Shown here piece after piece: positions 52,404-61,776 of a stretch of 64,000 nucleotides of DNA. Numbering within the stretch: the first letter of the stretch is position 1; each line of letters opens with the position of its first letter. A program made the translations under genes and the position numbers. The notes below the pieces were generated by a model that was given only the letters and a program-made list of their open reading frames with translations, made no database searches and was not told where the DNA came from. Origin of the DNA: Alphaproteobacteria bacterium (GTDB lineage Bacteria; Pseudomonadota; Alphaproteobacteria; SHVP01); assembly GCA_016869765.1 (NCBI GenBank), contig VGES01000013.1, forward strand, positions 16,248 through 80,247, given 5' to 3'.

Positions 52404-52503
52404 GTCGCACGCGCTGAGGCGGTCGGTCGACGGGAGAGGGCAGTCCGCATCGCGACGCGATGTCAAGCCGGAAGCAGCTCCCGGAGACGGGTCTGGTTTT
52501 CGG

Positions 52504-54036
52504 TCAGCCGTCGACCGACATCGCCTCGTAGTGGATGACCTTGTTCCAGTTCTTGTAGCCCCGCACCCGTTTCGACAGGCCCGTGACATCGAAACCTTCG
52601 AACAGGAACAGCCCAAGGGCTTCATCGTTCGAGCGCTTTGCGAGTTCCTGTAGCAGCGCCAGCCGCTTGGCCGGATCCATCTCCTTGGCCTGGGCCTCGA
52701 TCAAGGGCGTGAGTTCGGGGATGCAGGTAAAGGTGTTGGGAAGGCCACAGCCATAAGTCTGGAACACCGCCGAAATGTCTTGAGTGGGCGAGAACGCCAT
52801 GGTGAACGAGGTCAGATCGCCCTTCCAGCTATTGCCGTTGAACCGCCTGGACCGCTCGGCAAACGGCATCAGGTTCACTTCCACGTTGATTCCGATCTTG
52901 CCGAGGTCGGCGGTGATCAGTTGGAAGATGTCGGTGGCGGCGCCAAATACGGCGGCCGTCTCCATGATGGTGGAAAACCCGTTTGCGTATCCCGCTTCGG
53001 CCATCAGTTGCTTGGCCTTGGGCAAGTCGTAGGGGTAGGCCTTGGCTGCCGGGTTGTAGCCGTGCGTCGTCGGTACCGCCGGCTGACCGGACGGTTTGGC
53101 CAAGCCACCGAGTAACTGATTGACCATCGCTTCTTTGTTGATCGCGTAGTTGGCGGCTTGCCGCACCCGCTTGTCGGCGAACGGCGCCTTGCCGCCCCAT
53201 TTGGCGGCAAAGTCAACCGTGAACAGGGCAAGCGCCGCGACGAACGGCGAGCTCTCCACGGCGGCGGTGTGTCCAGCGGCACGGACGCGCGGCACGTCGT
53301 CCGGGTTCAGGTTGAAGACAACGTCCACTTGACCGGACTCGAGCGCAGCGAGTCGCGTTGCGGTCTCGGGTACGTTGACGATCCGCATGTTCTTCGTTTT
53401 GGCAGGACGCCAACTCCGCTCGAATGCCGTCGACACCTGCTCCTGATCCGTCCAACTGACGATCCTGAACGGGCCCGAGGCGACTGGTTTGACCGCGAAA
53501 TCCTTGACGCCGATTTCGTTGAAGGCGGCGACGTCGATCACATAGAACGCGGCGAGCTTGGGCACGAACAGCGGGTCGGGGCTGGGAGTCACGAATTCGA
53601 CCGTGTGCGCATCGACGGCTTTGTAGCTAGCCACCTTCAGATTTCGCATGATCCCGGCCGTTCGGCCGGTTTCAGAAGTGAGGAAATCGAATGCCTTGAC
53701 GATGTTGGCGGCGTCGTTCGTACGACCGTTCCAGAACACGATGTCCTTGCGGAAGGTCAGACGATGAGTGGTCGGATTGACGAGTTCCCATTTCTCGACC
53801 GCGAAGGGCTGGGCCTGACCCTTGTCGTCGGTACGCACGAACGAATCGTACGAGCCCTCCCACCAGTACATGTGGGGCCAGATGAAGTTGATCCCATAGA
53901 CGTTACCGAGCGTGGTGGCATTCTGATACATGGCGACGCGCAGCGTGTCCTTGGCGTCCTGTGCAAGCACCGGAGCTGCGGCTGCGATGGTCAGCAATGC
54001 GGCCGCCAAAGCGCGCGCACCTTTCTGGTAGCTCAT
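52504..54036 (-). CDS. Family-5 solute-binding protein (intact, copy A)
   Basis: A 510-residue periplasmic binding protein of the peptide/opine/nickel group. A signal peptide ends V-L-A-Q-D-A-K, and the mature part has the family-5 layout (E-K-W-E-L-V-N-P-T-T-H-R-L-T-F-R-K-D-I-V, N-D-A-A-N-I-V-K-A-F-D). It is a close relative of the interrupted copy at 46371 and the copy at 56959. No permease or ATPase gene is adjacent, so its transport partners are elsewhere. It converges on PrpD paralogue 3. The start chosen follows GAGGGAA. Confidence 0.9.
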   Translation of the reverse strand: MSYQKGARALAAALLTIAAAAPVLAQDAKDTLRVAMYQNATTLGNVYGINFIWPHMYWWEGSYDSFVRTDDKGQAQPFAVEKWELVNPTTHRLTFRKDIVFWNGRTNDAANIVKAFDFLTSETGRTAGIMRNLKVASYKAVDAHTVEFVTPSPDPLFVPKLAAFYVIDVAAFNEIGVKDFAVKPVASGPFRIVSWTDQEQVSTAFERSWRPAKTKNMRIVNVPETATRLAALESGQVDVVFNLNPDDVPRVRAAGHTAAVESSPFVAALALFTVDFAAKWGGKAPFADKRVRQAANYAINKEAMVNQLLGGLAKPSGQPAVPTTHGYNPAAKAYPYDLPKAKQLMAEAGYANGFSTIMETAAVFGAATDIFQLITADLGKIGINVEVNLMPFAERSRRFNGNSWKGDLTSFTMAFSPTQDISAVFQTYGCGLPNTFTCIPELTPLIEAQAKEMDPAKRLALLQELAKRSNDEALGLFLFEGFDVTGLSKRVRGYKNWNKVIHYEAMSVDG

Positions 54037-54344
54037 CGTCGATACTTCCCTCATTTCGGTCTGCCTGGCGAGTACACCAGACTAGCACGATTCAGGGACG
54101 ATTCGGCCATCGCGGTTCGGCGAGGAGAATTGCGCAGAACGACTACGACAAAAAAACAAGCCCGGCGACAATCGCACGCCCCGGGGGGCTGCATATCGGT
54201 CGATTGCGCTGCGACGGACGCTGCTGCTCGGCGGTTAAGCCTTCCGCGAGCGTCGGCGTCGAACTATTCTTCCGTCAATTAGGAGCGGATAGCCCGCTCC
54301 AATGGGAAATGTCGGATTCGATATTTCCGGCTTGAGGAGAGCAC
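54037..54344 (+). other. Intergenic region between binding protein A and PrpD paralogue 4
   Basis: 308 bases between divergent genes, expected to hold both promoters. A 7-bp inverted repeat GGAGCGG/CCGCTCC with a 5-base spacer lies at 54282-54300, 45 bases before the PrpD start, and may be an operator or a leader hairpin. The GAGGAG ribosome binding site precedes the PrpD ATG. Nothing else was recognised. Confidence 0.4.
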
Positions 54345-55700
54345 ATGAACAGCACCTCGCCCCGTCAGGACAGCGTCACGACGATGCTCGCCCGCGAGAT
54401 GGCGGAGACACCGAGCACCGCGGTGCCGCGGTCGGCGATCAACGCCATCGAGCGGCTGGCTATCGACCACACCGGTATCGCCTACATGGGCGCGGCCTTC
54501 ACCGGCAAGGGCCTGCACGCCTACGCCCTCGATCTGGGCGGCCGTCCGGACGCAATTCTGATCGGCCATGGCGCACGGGTCCCGGCCGAGCTTGCCGCCG
54601 GGTTGAACGCTCAGTTCTGCCATGTCACCGACTTTCACGAGACCGGTCCCGGCCTGCATGTCGGGCCGCTGTGCTGGCACGTCGCGTTCGCCATAGGCCA
54701 GCGTGTTCACGCCTCCGGACGCGACGTGCTGGCAGCGGCGGCGCTCGGCTACGTGCTGTGCGGCCGCTTTCACTTTGCCCGCACCGCCGACTCGAGCGTG
54801 CCGCAGCAGTGCATTGTTGCGGCGGCGATCGCCTCGCGGTTGTTGGGCCACGACACCGCGACGACGGCGCGCTCGATCAGCTTGGCCGCCGAGCTGCCTT
54901 ATCGGCCGCTCGTGTACTTCCTCGCCGCCAAGGTGCCCAAACGCATCACGCCGTTCGGCTCGACCGGCTTTTGCACCCGGGCGGGCGTCCAGGCGGCGCT
55001 GTGGGCGGAACACGGCGTCGAAAGCGTGCCCGACGAGGTCGACCAATGGATGGCGGGTTACGACCGCGCCATCCTGCTGCAACAGCCGACGCCCTACCAC
55101 TGGGTCGACGGCCAGATGGAGTTGAAGCCCTGGGTCTGCAGCCGGCACAGCCAGGCAGGCATCCAGTCGGTCGTCGACCTGGTGCGCGAGCACGCGATCG
55201 ATCCGCGCAGCGTGACCGCGGTCAAGCTCCGGTTGTCCGGCATGTACGTCATCCCGCACCAGTTCGAACCATCACCCGATACCTATATGCAGGCGACCCT
55301 CTCGACCCAGTGGGCGGTGGCGATGGTTCTGCAGCGCATTCCGCCCGGCCCCCGGTGGGTGAACGCCGAGCGCCTGGCCGACCCGTTTAGCCGCGAACTC
55401 GCGCGCCGGGTCGCGATTGAAGAGGATCCCGCGTGGACGCGGGCCTACAAGGAGTTGCGTTGGTTCGAGATCGGCGGTGCCGCCGAGATTGTGGCGGGCG
55501 GCAAAACGTTCCGGCGCGGCTACACCATCGCCGAAACCTATGGCAGCCCCGGCGTCGACATGACCGACGCCATGGTCGAGGAGAAGTTCCTCGAATGCAC
55601 CTCACTCTCGATGAGCGCCGAACGAGCCCGCAAGCTGTTGGCCGGCACCCGACGCATCGCCGAGTTCGCCGACATCAACGAACTCGTAGCGTTGATGTAG
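54345..55700 (+). CDS. MmgE/PrpD-family protein, paralogue 4
   Basis: A 451-residue member of the same family, the shortest of the four. It has I-A-Y-M-G-A-A, T-D-F-H-E-T-G-P-G, Q-M-E-L-K-P-W-V-C-S-R-H-S-Q-A-G and Y-G-S-P-G-V-D-M. The order of blocks is the same as in the others, so the four likely share one fold and a related reaction. It diverges from binding protein A and is followed, on the other strand, by the class II aldolase. The GAGGAG site supports the start. Confidence 0.87.
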   Translation: MNSTSPRQDSVTTMLAREMAETPSTAVPRSAINAIERLAIDHTGIAYMGAAFTGKGLHAYALDLGGRPDAILIGHGARVPAELAAGLNAQFCHVTDFHETGPGLHVGPLCWHVAFAIGQRVHASGRDVLAAAALGYVLCGRFHFARTADSSVPQQCIVAAAIASRLLGHDTATTARSISLAAELPYRPLVYFLAAKVPKRITPFGSTGFCTRAGVQAALWAEHGVESVPDEVDQWMAGYDRAILLQQPTPYHWVDGQMELKPWVCSRHSQAGIQSVVDLVREHAIDPRSVTAVKLRLSGMYVIPHQFEPSPDTYMQATLSTQWAVAMVLQRIPPGPRWVNAERLADPFSRELARRVAIEEDPAWTRAYKELRWFEIGGAAEIVAGGKTFRRGYTIAETYGSPGVDMTDAMVEEKFLECTSLSMSAERARKLLAGTRRIAEFADINELVALM

Positions 55701-55983
55701 CCTGCGAGACGCAACTCCGATTCGGCCGCGCAAAGCGGGCACGAGCGGGGAAGAGAAGCCCCTGCGACACTCCGCCCCGGAAGAGCTCGAGAACACCCGG
55801 CGGGTCGAGGAGGCGCCGCCTACGTCAACGCGCGGCCCGCGAGGTGGTTGATTGAAGGCGCAGAACAGGTAGTGACGACGCACACCGCGCGGCGCCCATC
55901 ACGACCGGCCACTTGCCATTCTTGACGAAGACAAACTTGGACGTGAAAGGAACTCAGACCGGGCGCCCGGTCCACCCTGCCGA

Positions 55984-56778
55984 TCAAACCGCGTACCTCA
56001 CCTTCTGGCGGTCGAGCCAGCGACGCATCGCCTGCCAATCCTTGCGGTTGGTATCGGCGCGGAACTTCTCGAACTGTCGTGTCGCGCGCGCCAAAACCTC
56101 GATCGGTGGTGTCGCAAGGTCAGTTCCGGTCGCTTCCGCAAGGAGCTGCGCGCGGCAGGCCTTTTCGAGATCGTCGGTAATGGCGAACGCTTCGGCGATA
56201 TCTTCGCCACCGACAAGAACGCCGTGATTTCTCATGAACACGATTTTGTTGTCGTCGCCAAATGCCCGCGCCAGATTGGCGAGCTCCGATTCACCGAATT
56301 CGAACCCGTCGAAGTCGAGATAGGCGATTCGATCGAGCCATTGGATGGCCGGCTGGTTCACGGGAAGCAAGCCATGCGTCAACGACGCAACCGCCATCGT
56401 GGCCTGCGAATGGTGGTGCAGCACGCAGTTCACATCACGGCGCCGGTCGAACACGGTCGCGTGCAGCACGTAGGCGCCCGGTGTGGGAAGCGGGTTGTTG
56501 TCAAGCTTCTTCCCTTGTCGATCGATCTTGAGCAGGTTCGACGCCGTGATTTCGTCGAACGAGACCCCGCGCGGGTTGATGAGCAGTTGGTCAGCGGCCC
56601 CCGGGACTCGCGCGGCGATCGCGGCACCGACGGTCGAGCGCCGCTCGTAGATGCCAAGCAAATCACAGGCGCGGAAGCAGGCCGCGAGATCAACCCTCGT
56701 CTCCCATTCTCGACGATGGATGATTCCCTTGAGCGAGCGCCGCTTGGTTCGAACGTTTGCCGCCACGGGTTTCTTCAT
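55984..56778 (-). CDS. Class II aldolase/adducin-family protein, second copy
   Basis: The protein has 264 residues from the chosen Met, though an upstream in-frame Met would add 23. The zinc-binding pair is in C-V-L-H-H-H-S-Q-A-T, with a further His in M-R-N-H-G-V-L-V-G-G, as in the paralogue at 23202. It shares R-V-D-L-A-A-C-F-R-A-C and the L-L-I-N-P-R-G-V-S-F-D-E-I segment, a form of the L-x-K-P-x-x-x-x-F-x-x-[IV] found in that copy. Its substrate is unknown. It lies between PrpD paralogue 4 and binding protein B. Confidence 0.82.
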   Translation of the reverse strand: MKKPVAANVRTKRRSLKGIIHRREWETRVDLAACFRACDLLGIYERRSTVGAAIAARVPGAADQLLINPRGVSFDEITASNLLKIDRQGKKLDNNPLPTPGAYVLHATVFDRRRDVNCVLHHHSQATMAVASLTHGLLPVNQPAIQWLDRIAYLDFDGFEFGESELANLARAFGDDNKIVFMRNHGVLVGGEDIAEAFAITDDLEKACRAQLLAEATGTDLATPPIEVLARATRQFEKFRADTNRKDWQAMRRWLDRQKVRYAV

Positions 56779-56958
56779 GCTTGGTTTGATTGGATCAACT
56801 CTGAGTCCGATGTGCCTAGCCCGTAACCCAACGGCATCCGCGGACACGCCAAAGCGGTCCAGGTTTTTCTCGGATCAGAGCGAGGGCTTCGTCGCGCTGA
56901 GCCACTAAACGTGTCAGTAGTGTTTGGTGACTCCGGCCCGCCGCGCCGCCTCCCGACC

Positions 56959-58503
56959 TCAATTTTCCAAGGTCATGCTTTCGTAATGGATCACTTTGTT
57001 CCAGTTCTTGTAGCCACGAACCCTCTTGGAGATGCCGGTAACGTCCAAACCTTCGAAGGTATACAGCGCCAACGCCTCCTCACTCGACCGCTTCATCAGC
57101 TCCTGCAACAGAGCTCTGCGCTTTGCCGGATCCATCTCTTTTTCCTGCGCGGCAAGCAACTCGTTGAGGGCAGGGATACAGACCATTCCGATCGGCAGCC
57201 TGCAGCCGTCGTAGACTGAGAAGGGTATCGCGGCATCCATGACCGGAGAGTGAAACATCGCGAATGACGTGAGGTCGCCGTTCCATTTCTGCTGATTGAA
57301 CAGCCGTGCTCGCTCGGCAAACGGAACGACCACCACCTCGGTCTTGATCCCGACCTTGCCAAGGTCCTCGGACACAACTTGCAGCAGCTCTCGGCCACCG
57401 AGCAGACCCACGGCCGTCTCCATGGTGACGGAGAATCCGTTGGGGTACCCGGCCTCCGTTAGCAACTGCTTTGCTTTTGCCGGATCGTACGGGTAGGGCA
57501 AGACACTCGGATTGTAGCCGTTCGTCGATGGAATAGCCGGCTGACCCGCAGGTCTGGCCAAGCCTTTGAACAAATTCTGCGCCAACGAATCGCGGTTGAG
57601 AGCATAGTTGGCCGCTTGTCGCACGCGTCGGTCAGAAAACGGTGCCTTGCCGCTCCACTTGTTGGCGAAGTCCTTGGTGAACAGAGCAACAGCGTCAACA
57701 AATGGCGCACCCTCCACAGCCGCCGTGTGTCCTGATGCCTTGATGCGAGCGACGTCTTCGGGGGCGAGATTGTGCGCCATGTCGGTCTGCCCGGATACGA
57801 TCGCTGCCAACCGGCTCGCTGGCTCCGGCACTTCGACGATATACAGGTTCTTGATCTTTGCCGGACGCCAGCTCTTCTCGTAAACAGTCGCCTGCATCTC
57901 CTGGTCGGTCCAGTTGACAACCTTGTAAGGGCCCGACGTGACGGGCTTGGCACCATAATTCGCCCGCCCCATGTCGTTGAAGGCCACCATGTCCGCGACG
58001 TAGAACGCCGCGAACTTCGCCACGAGCAGCGGATCTGGTTCGGGAGTCACAAATTCCACCGTGTGCGAATCGACGGCCCGGTAACTCGCCAACTTCATGT
58101 TTCGCATTATTCCAGATGCTTTGCCCGCCTCTGTCGTGTGCAGGTAGTCGAAAATCTTGACGACATTTGCAGCATCGTTCTTGCGACCAGACGTAAACTC
58201 GACGTCCTTTCGGAACGTCACGCGCCAAGTCGTGGGATTCATGACCTCCCACTTTTCGGCAGCAAACGGCAATATCTGTGCTTTGTCGTCGATGCGGACA
58301 AACGAATCAAAGATGCCTTCCCACCAGTACATGCTGGGAAAGATGTAGAAGATGGTATAAATATCGCCGCGCGACGGAGCTTTCGAATGCATGGCGACGC
58401 GTAGGGTATCCTTCGCATCCTGAGCGAGCACGGGTGCCGTTGTCATTGCCCACCCGGCAGCGATTGTCGCTCCTAACGACCACACAGCTTTCCGCCAAGT
58501 CAT
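56959..58503 (-). CDS. Family-5 solute-binding protein (intact, copy B)
   Basis: A 514-residue periplasmic binding protein. The signal peptide ends V-L-A-Q-D-A-K-D-T-L-R-V-A, the same as in the other copies. Its binding-lobe region Y-D-G-C-R-L-P and the C-terminal Y-K-N-W-N-K-V-I-H-Y-E are conserved. The three related proteins and the remnant at 60390 point to repeated duplication of one receptor. The start follows GAGGGAGG. Again no transporter partner is adjacent. It is upstream of the class II aldolase on the same strand. Confidence 0.9.
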   Translation of the reverse strand: MTWRKAVWSLGATIAAGWAMTTAPVLAQDAKDTLRVAMHSKAPSRGDIYTIFYIFPSMYWWEGIFDSFVRIDDKAQILPFAAEKWEVMNPTTWRVTFRKDVEFTSGRKNDAANVVKIFDYLHTTEAGKASGIMRNMKLASYRAVDSHTVEFVTPEPDPLLVAKFAAFYVADMVAFNDMGRANYGAKPVTSGPYKVVNWTDQEMQATVYEKSWRPAKIKNLYIVEVPEPASRLAAIVSGQTDMAHNLAPEDVARIKASGHTAAVEGAPFVDAVALFTKDFANKWSGKAPFSDRRVRQAANYALNRDSLAQNLFKGLARPAGQPAIPSTNGYNPSVLPYPYDPAKAKQLLTEAGYPNGFSVTMETAVGLLGGRELLQVVSEDLGKVGIKTEVVVVPFAERARLFNQQKWNGDLTSFAMFHSPVMDAAIPFSVYDGCRLPIGMVCIPALNELLAAQEKEMDPAKRRALLQELMKRSSEEALALYTFEGLDVTGISKRVRGYKNWNKVIHYESMTLEN

Positions 58504-58723
58504 CACGACCTCCCTAATGAAACTCGGGTGAGAGTCAATCGTAGGCCCACGACTATCGAGAACGCTCCCGTCTGTAATCGTGAGCCTAGTTCGGATGGTC
58601 GTCAACGCTTGCAATGCGATCGTTTGTGCCGCTCAGGTGTTCCGAATCGAGAGTCCTTGGTTGCACCTCAGCAAAACTCAGCCTCCACCGAGGCTTCCGC
58701 TTGCCCTACATCGACAATTTCGC

Positions 58724-60160
58724 CTATTCGGCGGCGGCGCGGTTGTCGCCCCACTTCAGCCTCGTCTGGCCAAGTAGGCGGCCGAAGGTGATGGCGGGCA
58801 GCACCGACATGCCGCTGAGGTAGGTCGCGCCCGACAGCCGTGCCTTGCCGAGTACTTCGCCGGTGGCGTAGAGGTTCGGAATCGGCTTGCTCTTCGTGTC
58901 GAGCACCCGAAAGTCCGCGTCGATGTCAAGCCCGCCCGGGCTCAGCACCGCATAGCCCACCGTCTTGATGGCGTAATACGGGCCACGGTTGATCGGACGC
59001 GGCAGCGATTCACGGCCGAGCTTGTCCTTCTTCGCCTCCACGCCCTGGTTGAACTCTTCCACCGTCTTCTTCAGTCCGGCCGCGTCGACGCCGGCCCTTT
59101 TCGCCAACTCGTCGAGCGTGTCCGCCGCGAAGTAGGACGGGTGGTTGTTGAACAGCGTCTTCATGTGCTCGCGCTCGATCTCGCTATGGAAGTTCGGCGC
59201 GTTCTGGCGAATGCCTTCGTCGAAGACGACCCACATTTCCACGTTCTTCTGTTTCAGCAGCGCGTGTTCACGGTTGTCGACGCTCGGGTGGTCTTCGCGC
59301 ATGAAGCGCTCACCCTTGTGGTTGACGAAGATTTCCCACGGCTGGCGGAAATGCGGGTTCAGGATCAGGCCGCCGCGGGCGGACAGTGGATCATTGGGGT
59401 TCTGAAGAATGCCGCCTGTAGAGCACAGAAATCGGTCCCCGCCGTCTACCCTGGCGCCCACGGAGCGGGCCGCGATGATGCCCTCACCCCGCGAGTATGG
59501 ATTGCAATAGGAGCGCAGCGGATAGTTTGGTGTCAGTTCCTTCCACAAAGCAGGATTTGCCGCATAACCCCCGGTCGCCAGCACGACGTTCTTGCCAAAC
59601 ACCTCGGCCTTCCCGCCGTCGCGTGCCTGGACCTCGACGCCCACCACGGCGCCGTTCTCGGTCAGCAGCTTGGTCATTTTGGTCTGCAGCGACAGGGTGA
59701 CGGTGCCGCGACCGATCTGCTCGTCGAGCAGCGGCTGCATCACCTCGAGCACCGAGGTGCCGCCGTTCACGCCCCAGGCATACCGACGCACGCGGTGCGG
59801 CTCATGGCCCCAACCGGCGACCGGCGCAAAAGGCACGAGGTCGAGGCCGTTGTCGCACAGCCAGTCGAAGCTATCTGCGGCATGATCGATCGCGATGCGC
59901 GTCAGGACGGGGTGGACCTCGCCCTTGGAGATTCTCAGGCAGTCATCCCAATGCCAATCAGGATGGTCCTCGATACCCAATCGCTTCTGCAGCTTGGTTC
60001 CGGCGGCCGTCATTTGACCGGATGACCAGTGTAGGGTTCCACCCACACGATCATCCGCCTCGATCAACAGGACGTTCGCCCCGCGCTGACCGGCGAAGAT
60101 GGCCGTAGGGATGCCGCCCGTGCCCGCGCCCACCACAATCACGTCAAACATGTCGTCCAT
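58724..60160 (-). CDS. FAD-dependent oxidoreductase, FAD_binding_2 family (second copy)
   Basis: A 478-residue flavoprotein beginning I-V-V-G-A-G-T-G-G-I-P-T-A, a GxGxxG dinucleotide motif, with Glu in L-I-E-A-D. C-terminal elements L-G-K-A-R-L-S-G-A-T-Y-L-S-G-M and the G-G-L-D-I-D region match fumarate reductase/ketosteroid dehydrogenase-like proteins. It lies downstream of no other gene on its strand and diverges from the SBP remnant and the MDR gene. The ATG used and one three codons later are both possible. Confidence 0.87.
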   Translation of the reverse strand: MDDMFDVIVVGAGTGGIPTAIFAGQRGANVLLIEADDRVGGTLHWSSGQMTAAGTKLQKRLGIEDHPDWHWDDCLRISKGEVHPVLTRIAIDHAADSFDWLCDNGLDLVPFAPVAGWGHEPHRVRRYAWGVNGGTSVLEVMQPLLDEQIGRGTVTLSLQTKMTKLLTENGAVVGVEVQARDGGKAEVFGKNVVLATGGYAANPALWKELTPNYPLRSYCNPYSRGEGIIAARSVGARVDGGDRFLCSTGGILQNPNDPLSARGGLILNPHFRQPWEIFVNHKGERFMREDHPSVDNREHALLKQKNVEMWVVFDEGIRQNAPNFHSEIEREHMKTLFNNHPSYFAADTLDELAKRAGVDAAGLKKTVEEFNQGVEAKKDKLGRESLPRPINRGPYYAIKTVGYAVLSPGGLDIDADFRVLDTKSKPIPNLYATGEVLGKARLSGATYLSGMSVLPAITFGRLLGQTRLKWGDNRAAAE

Positions 60161-60389
60161 TGTCTTTTTCCTTGTCGTTTTCGCTGAACCTTGTGCGTGG
60201 CAGACAGCGGAACTGCCGACGCGCCATGTCGTCGAACTGGGGAAAGATGGTTTTTTCGTTTGACAATCTGCCAGACTCCCCCGTTTCTACACAACGGAAT
60301 CGCAAACAGCATCGGCCCTTCATCCTCGCCGCTTTGGTGCGGATCGGCCCCGCAGGGCAAATTCGGTGGCCCGGCAAAGGACTCAGAAA

Positions 60390-60599
60390 ATGGTTCCCCG
60401 TCGTTCTATCGCCTTTGCGGCACATGTCGGCGGCCTCACGCTGCGGTCCGCTGTGGCGAGCCTCACGTCGGTCGGAAGCGCCCGCGCCGCGGGCCCCGAG
60501 GACACCCTGCCGATTGGCGTGCCCTCGAAGGCGCCAACGCGTGGAAACCCCTTCATGGCCGCCACGGTCCCATTCAGCTTCTGGGATGCTTGGCTGTAG
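60390..60599 (+). pseudogene. 5' remnant of a family-5 solute-binding protein gene
   Basis: The frame gives 69 residues: a degenerate signal region (S-A-R-A-A-G-P-E-D) followed by D-T-L-P-I-G-V-P-S-K-A-P-T-R-G-N, which aligns with D-T-L-R-V-A-M-H-S-K-A-P-S-R-G-D of the binding protein at 56959. It stops (TAG) after F-S-F-W-D-A-W-L, where the intact genes continue with about 450 more residues. It looks like a leftover of a fourth copy. Confidence 0.6.
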
Positions 60600-60678
60600 T
60601 TCGCAACCCGCAATAAGCTGGAGCGCACGCTCGTACTCGAATTTCGATCAGCACCAACCGCTATCTACCGAGACCGCC

Positions 60679-61764
60679 ATGAACAAAGAAGTCTCCGAAA
60701 TCATGTTCGCGCAGGCGAACCGAAGCGTGGAGGGTCGGCACCGTCGGTGGCTCCTGGCTCGACATCCGCTCGGGCGCGCTACGCGTGACGACTTTCTCTA
60801 CGTGGAAGACACCGTTCCGATGCCTCCACCGGGCAAGTATCTCGCGAGAGTTATCTGGCTTTCGATCGATCCCAAGCAGCGTCTGCTGATGAATCCAACG
60901 CCGCGCAATGTCGAGCTGCTGCCGCTGTACGGCGTCATGTACGGCTATGCCGTCGGCGAGGTGCTGGTCTCGAACCAACCGTCGTTCAAGGCTGGAGACA
61001 TCGTCAACGACATCCTGGGGTGGCAGAGCCACTCCATTTCTGATGGCACTGGCCACTACGTGAACAATCCGCGTGGCACGCGGAAGCTCAATCCAGCCCA
61101 CGGCCCGATCTCAACCGGCGTCGGTGTGCTCGGCCATGGCGGCCTAACGGCGTATTTTTCCGTCATGAGGGAGCTGAAACCCCGGTCAGGGGAAACCATG
61201 CTCGTGTCCACCGCTGCCGGAAATGTTGGCCAGGTCGCAGGACAAATCGGCAAAATTCTGGGTTGCCGAGTCATCGGTCTGACGAGCACCGACGAGAAAT
61301 GTCGGGTTGTTGTCGAGGAGTTTGGCTACGACGCCTGCATCAACTACAAGACCGAACCCGACCTGCGGAAGGCGATCCGCCGCGAGGCGCCCAACGGCGT
61401 AGACATGTATGTCGACAATGTCGGCGGCTGGATCGCGGAAGCGGCTTCCAAAACCCTGAATGCCAACGCCCGCGTCTCGATCATCGGTATCATGACCCAA
61501 TACAACGCGGTCGTTGGCAACAAGCCGTGGACCTGGCCGGAAGCACAGGTTCGTTCGCAGTTCATAATCCACGACTACCATCGCGAGTTCGATGCCGGAA
61601 CCGAAGCTCTGGCGGCGTGGCTCCAACAGGGCAAGCTGCGTTATCGCGAAGACATCATCGAAGGTCTAGAGAACGCTCCGGATGCGCTTATCGACCTTCA
61701 GGCGGGTGGCAATATCGGCAAGCGCATTGTGCGTGTCGGCGCCAACCCACCAGGAATTGCCTAA
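60679..61764 (+). CDS. NADP-dependent MDR oxidoreductase (curcumin/2-alkenal reductase type)
   Basis: A 361-residue member of the zinc-independent medium-chain dehydrogenase family, as shown by S-I-D-P-K-Q-R-L, G-V-L-G-H-G-G-L-T-A-Y and the NADP loop S-T-A-A-G-N-V-G-Q-V-A-G-Q-I. The family reduces the double bond of 2-alkenals, prostaglandins or curcumin with NADPH. The ATG was chosen just before this region; longer frames upstream cover the SBP remnant. It is not clearly linked to the genes on either side, though an alkene-reducing step would fit a catabolic locus. Confidence 0.88.
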   Translation: MNKEVSEIMFAQANRSVEGRHRRWLLARHPLGRATRDDFLYVEDTVPMPPPGKYLARVIWLSIDPKQRLLMNPTPRNVELLPLYGVMYGYAVGEVLVSNQPSFKAGDIVNDILGWQSHSISDGTGHYVNNPRGTRKLNPAHGPISTGVGVLGHGGLTAYFSVMRELKPRSGETMLVSTAAGNVGQVAGQIGKILGCRVIGLTSTDEKCRVVVEEFGYDACINYKTEPDLRKAIRREAPNGVDMYVDNVGGWIAEAASKTLNANARVSIIGIMTQYNAVVGNKPWTWPEAQVRSQFIIHDYHREFDAGTEALAAWLQQGKLRYREDIIEGLENAPDALIDLQAGGNIGKRIVRVGANPPGIA

Positions 61765-61776
61765 CCCGGCCCTTGG

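Noticed and set aside
40079..55700. Methylcitrate cycle role for the PrpD paralogues
   Set aside because: No prpB, prpC or acnD-like gene is nearby, and the four copies belong to a broad family with many reactions.
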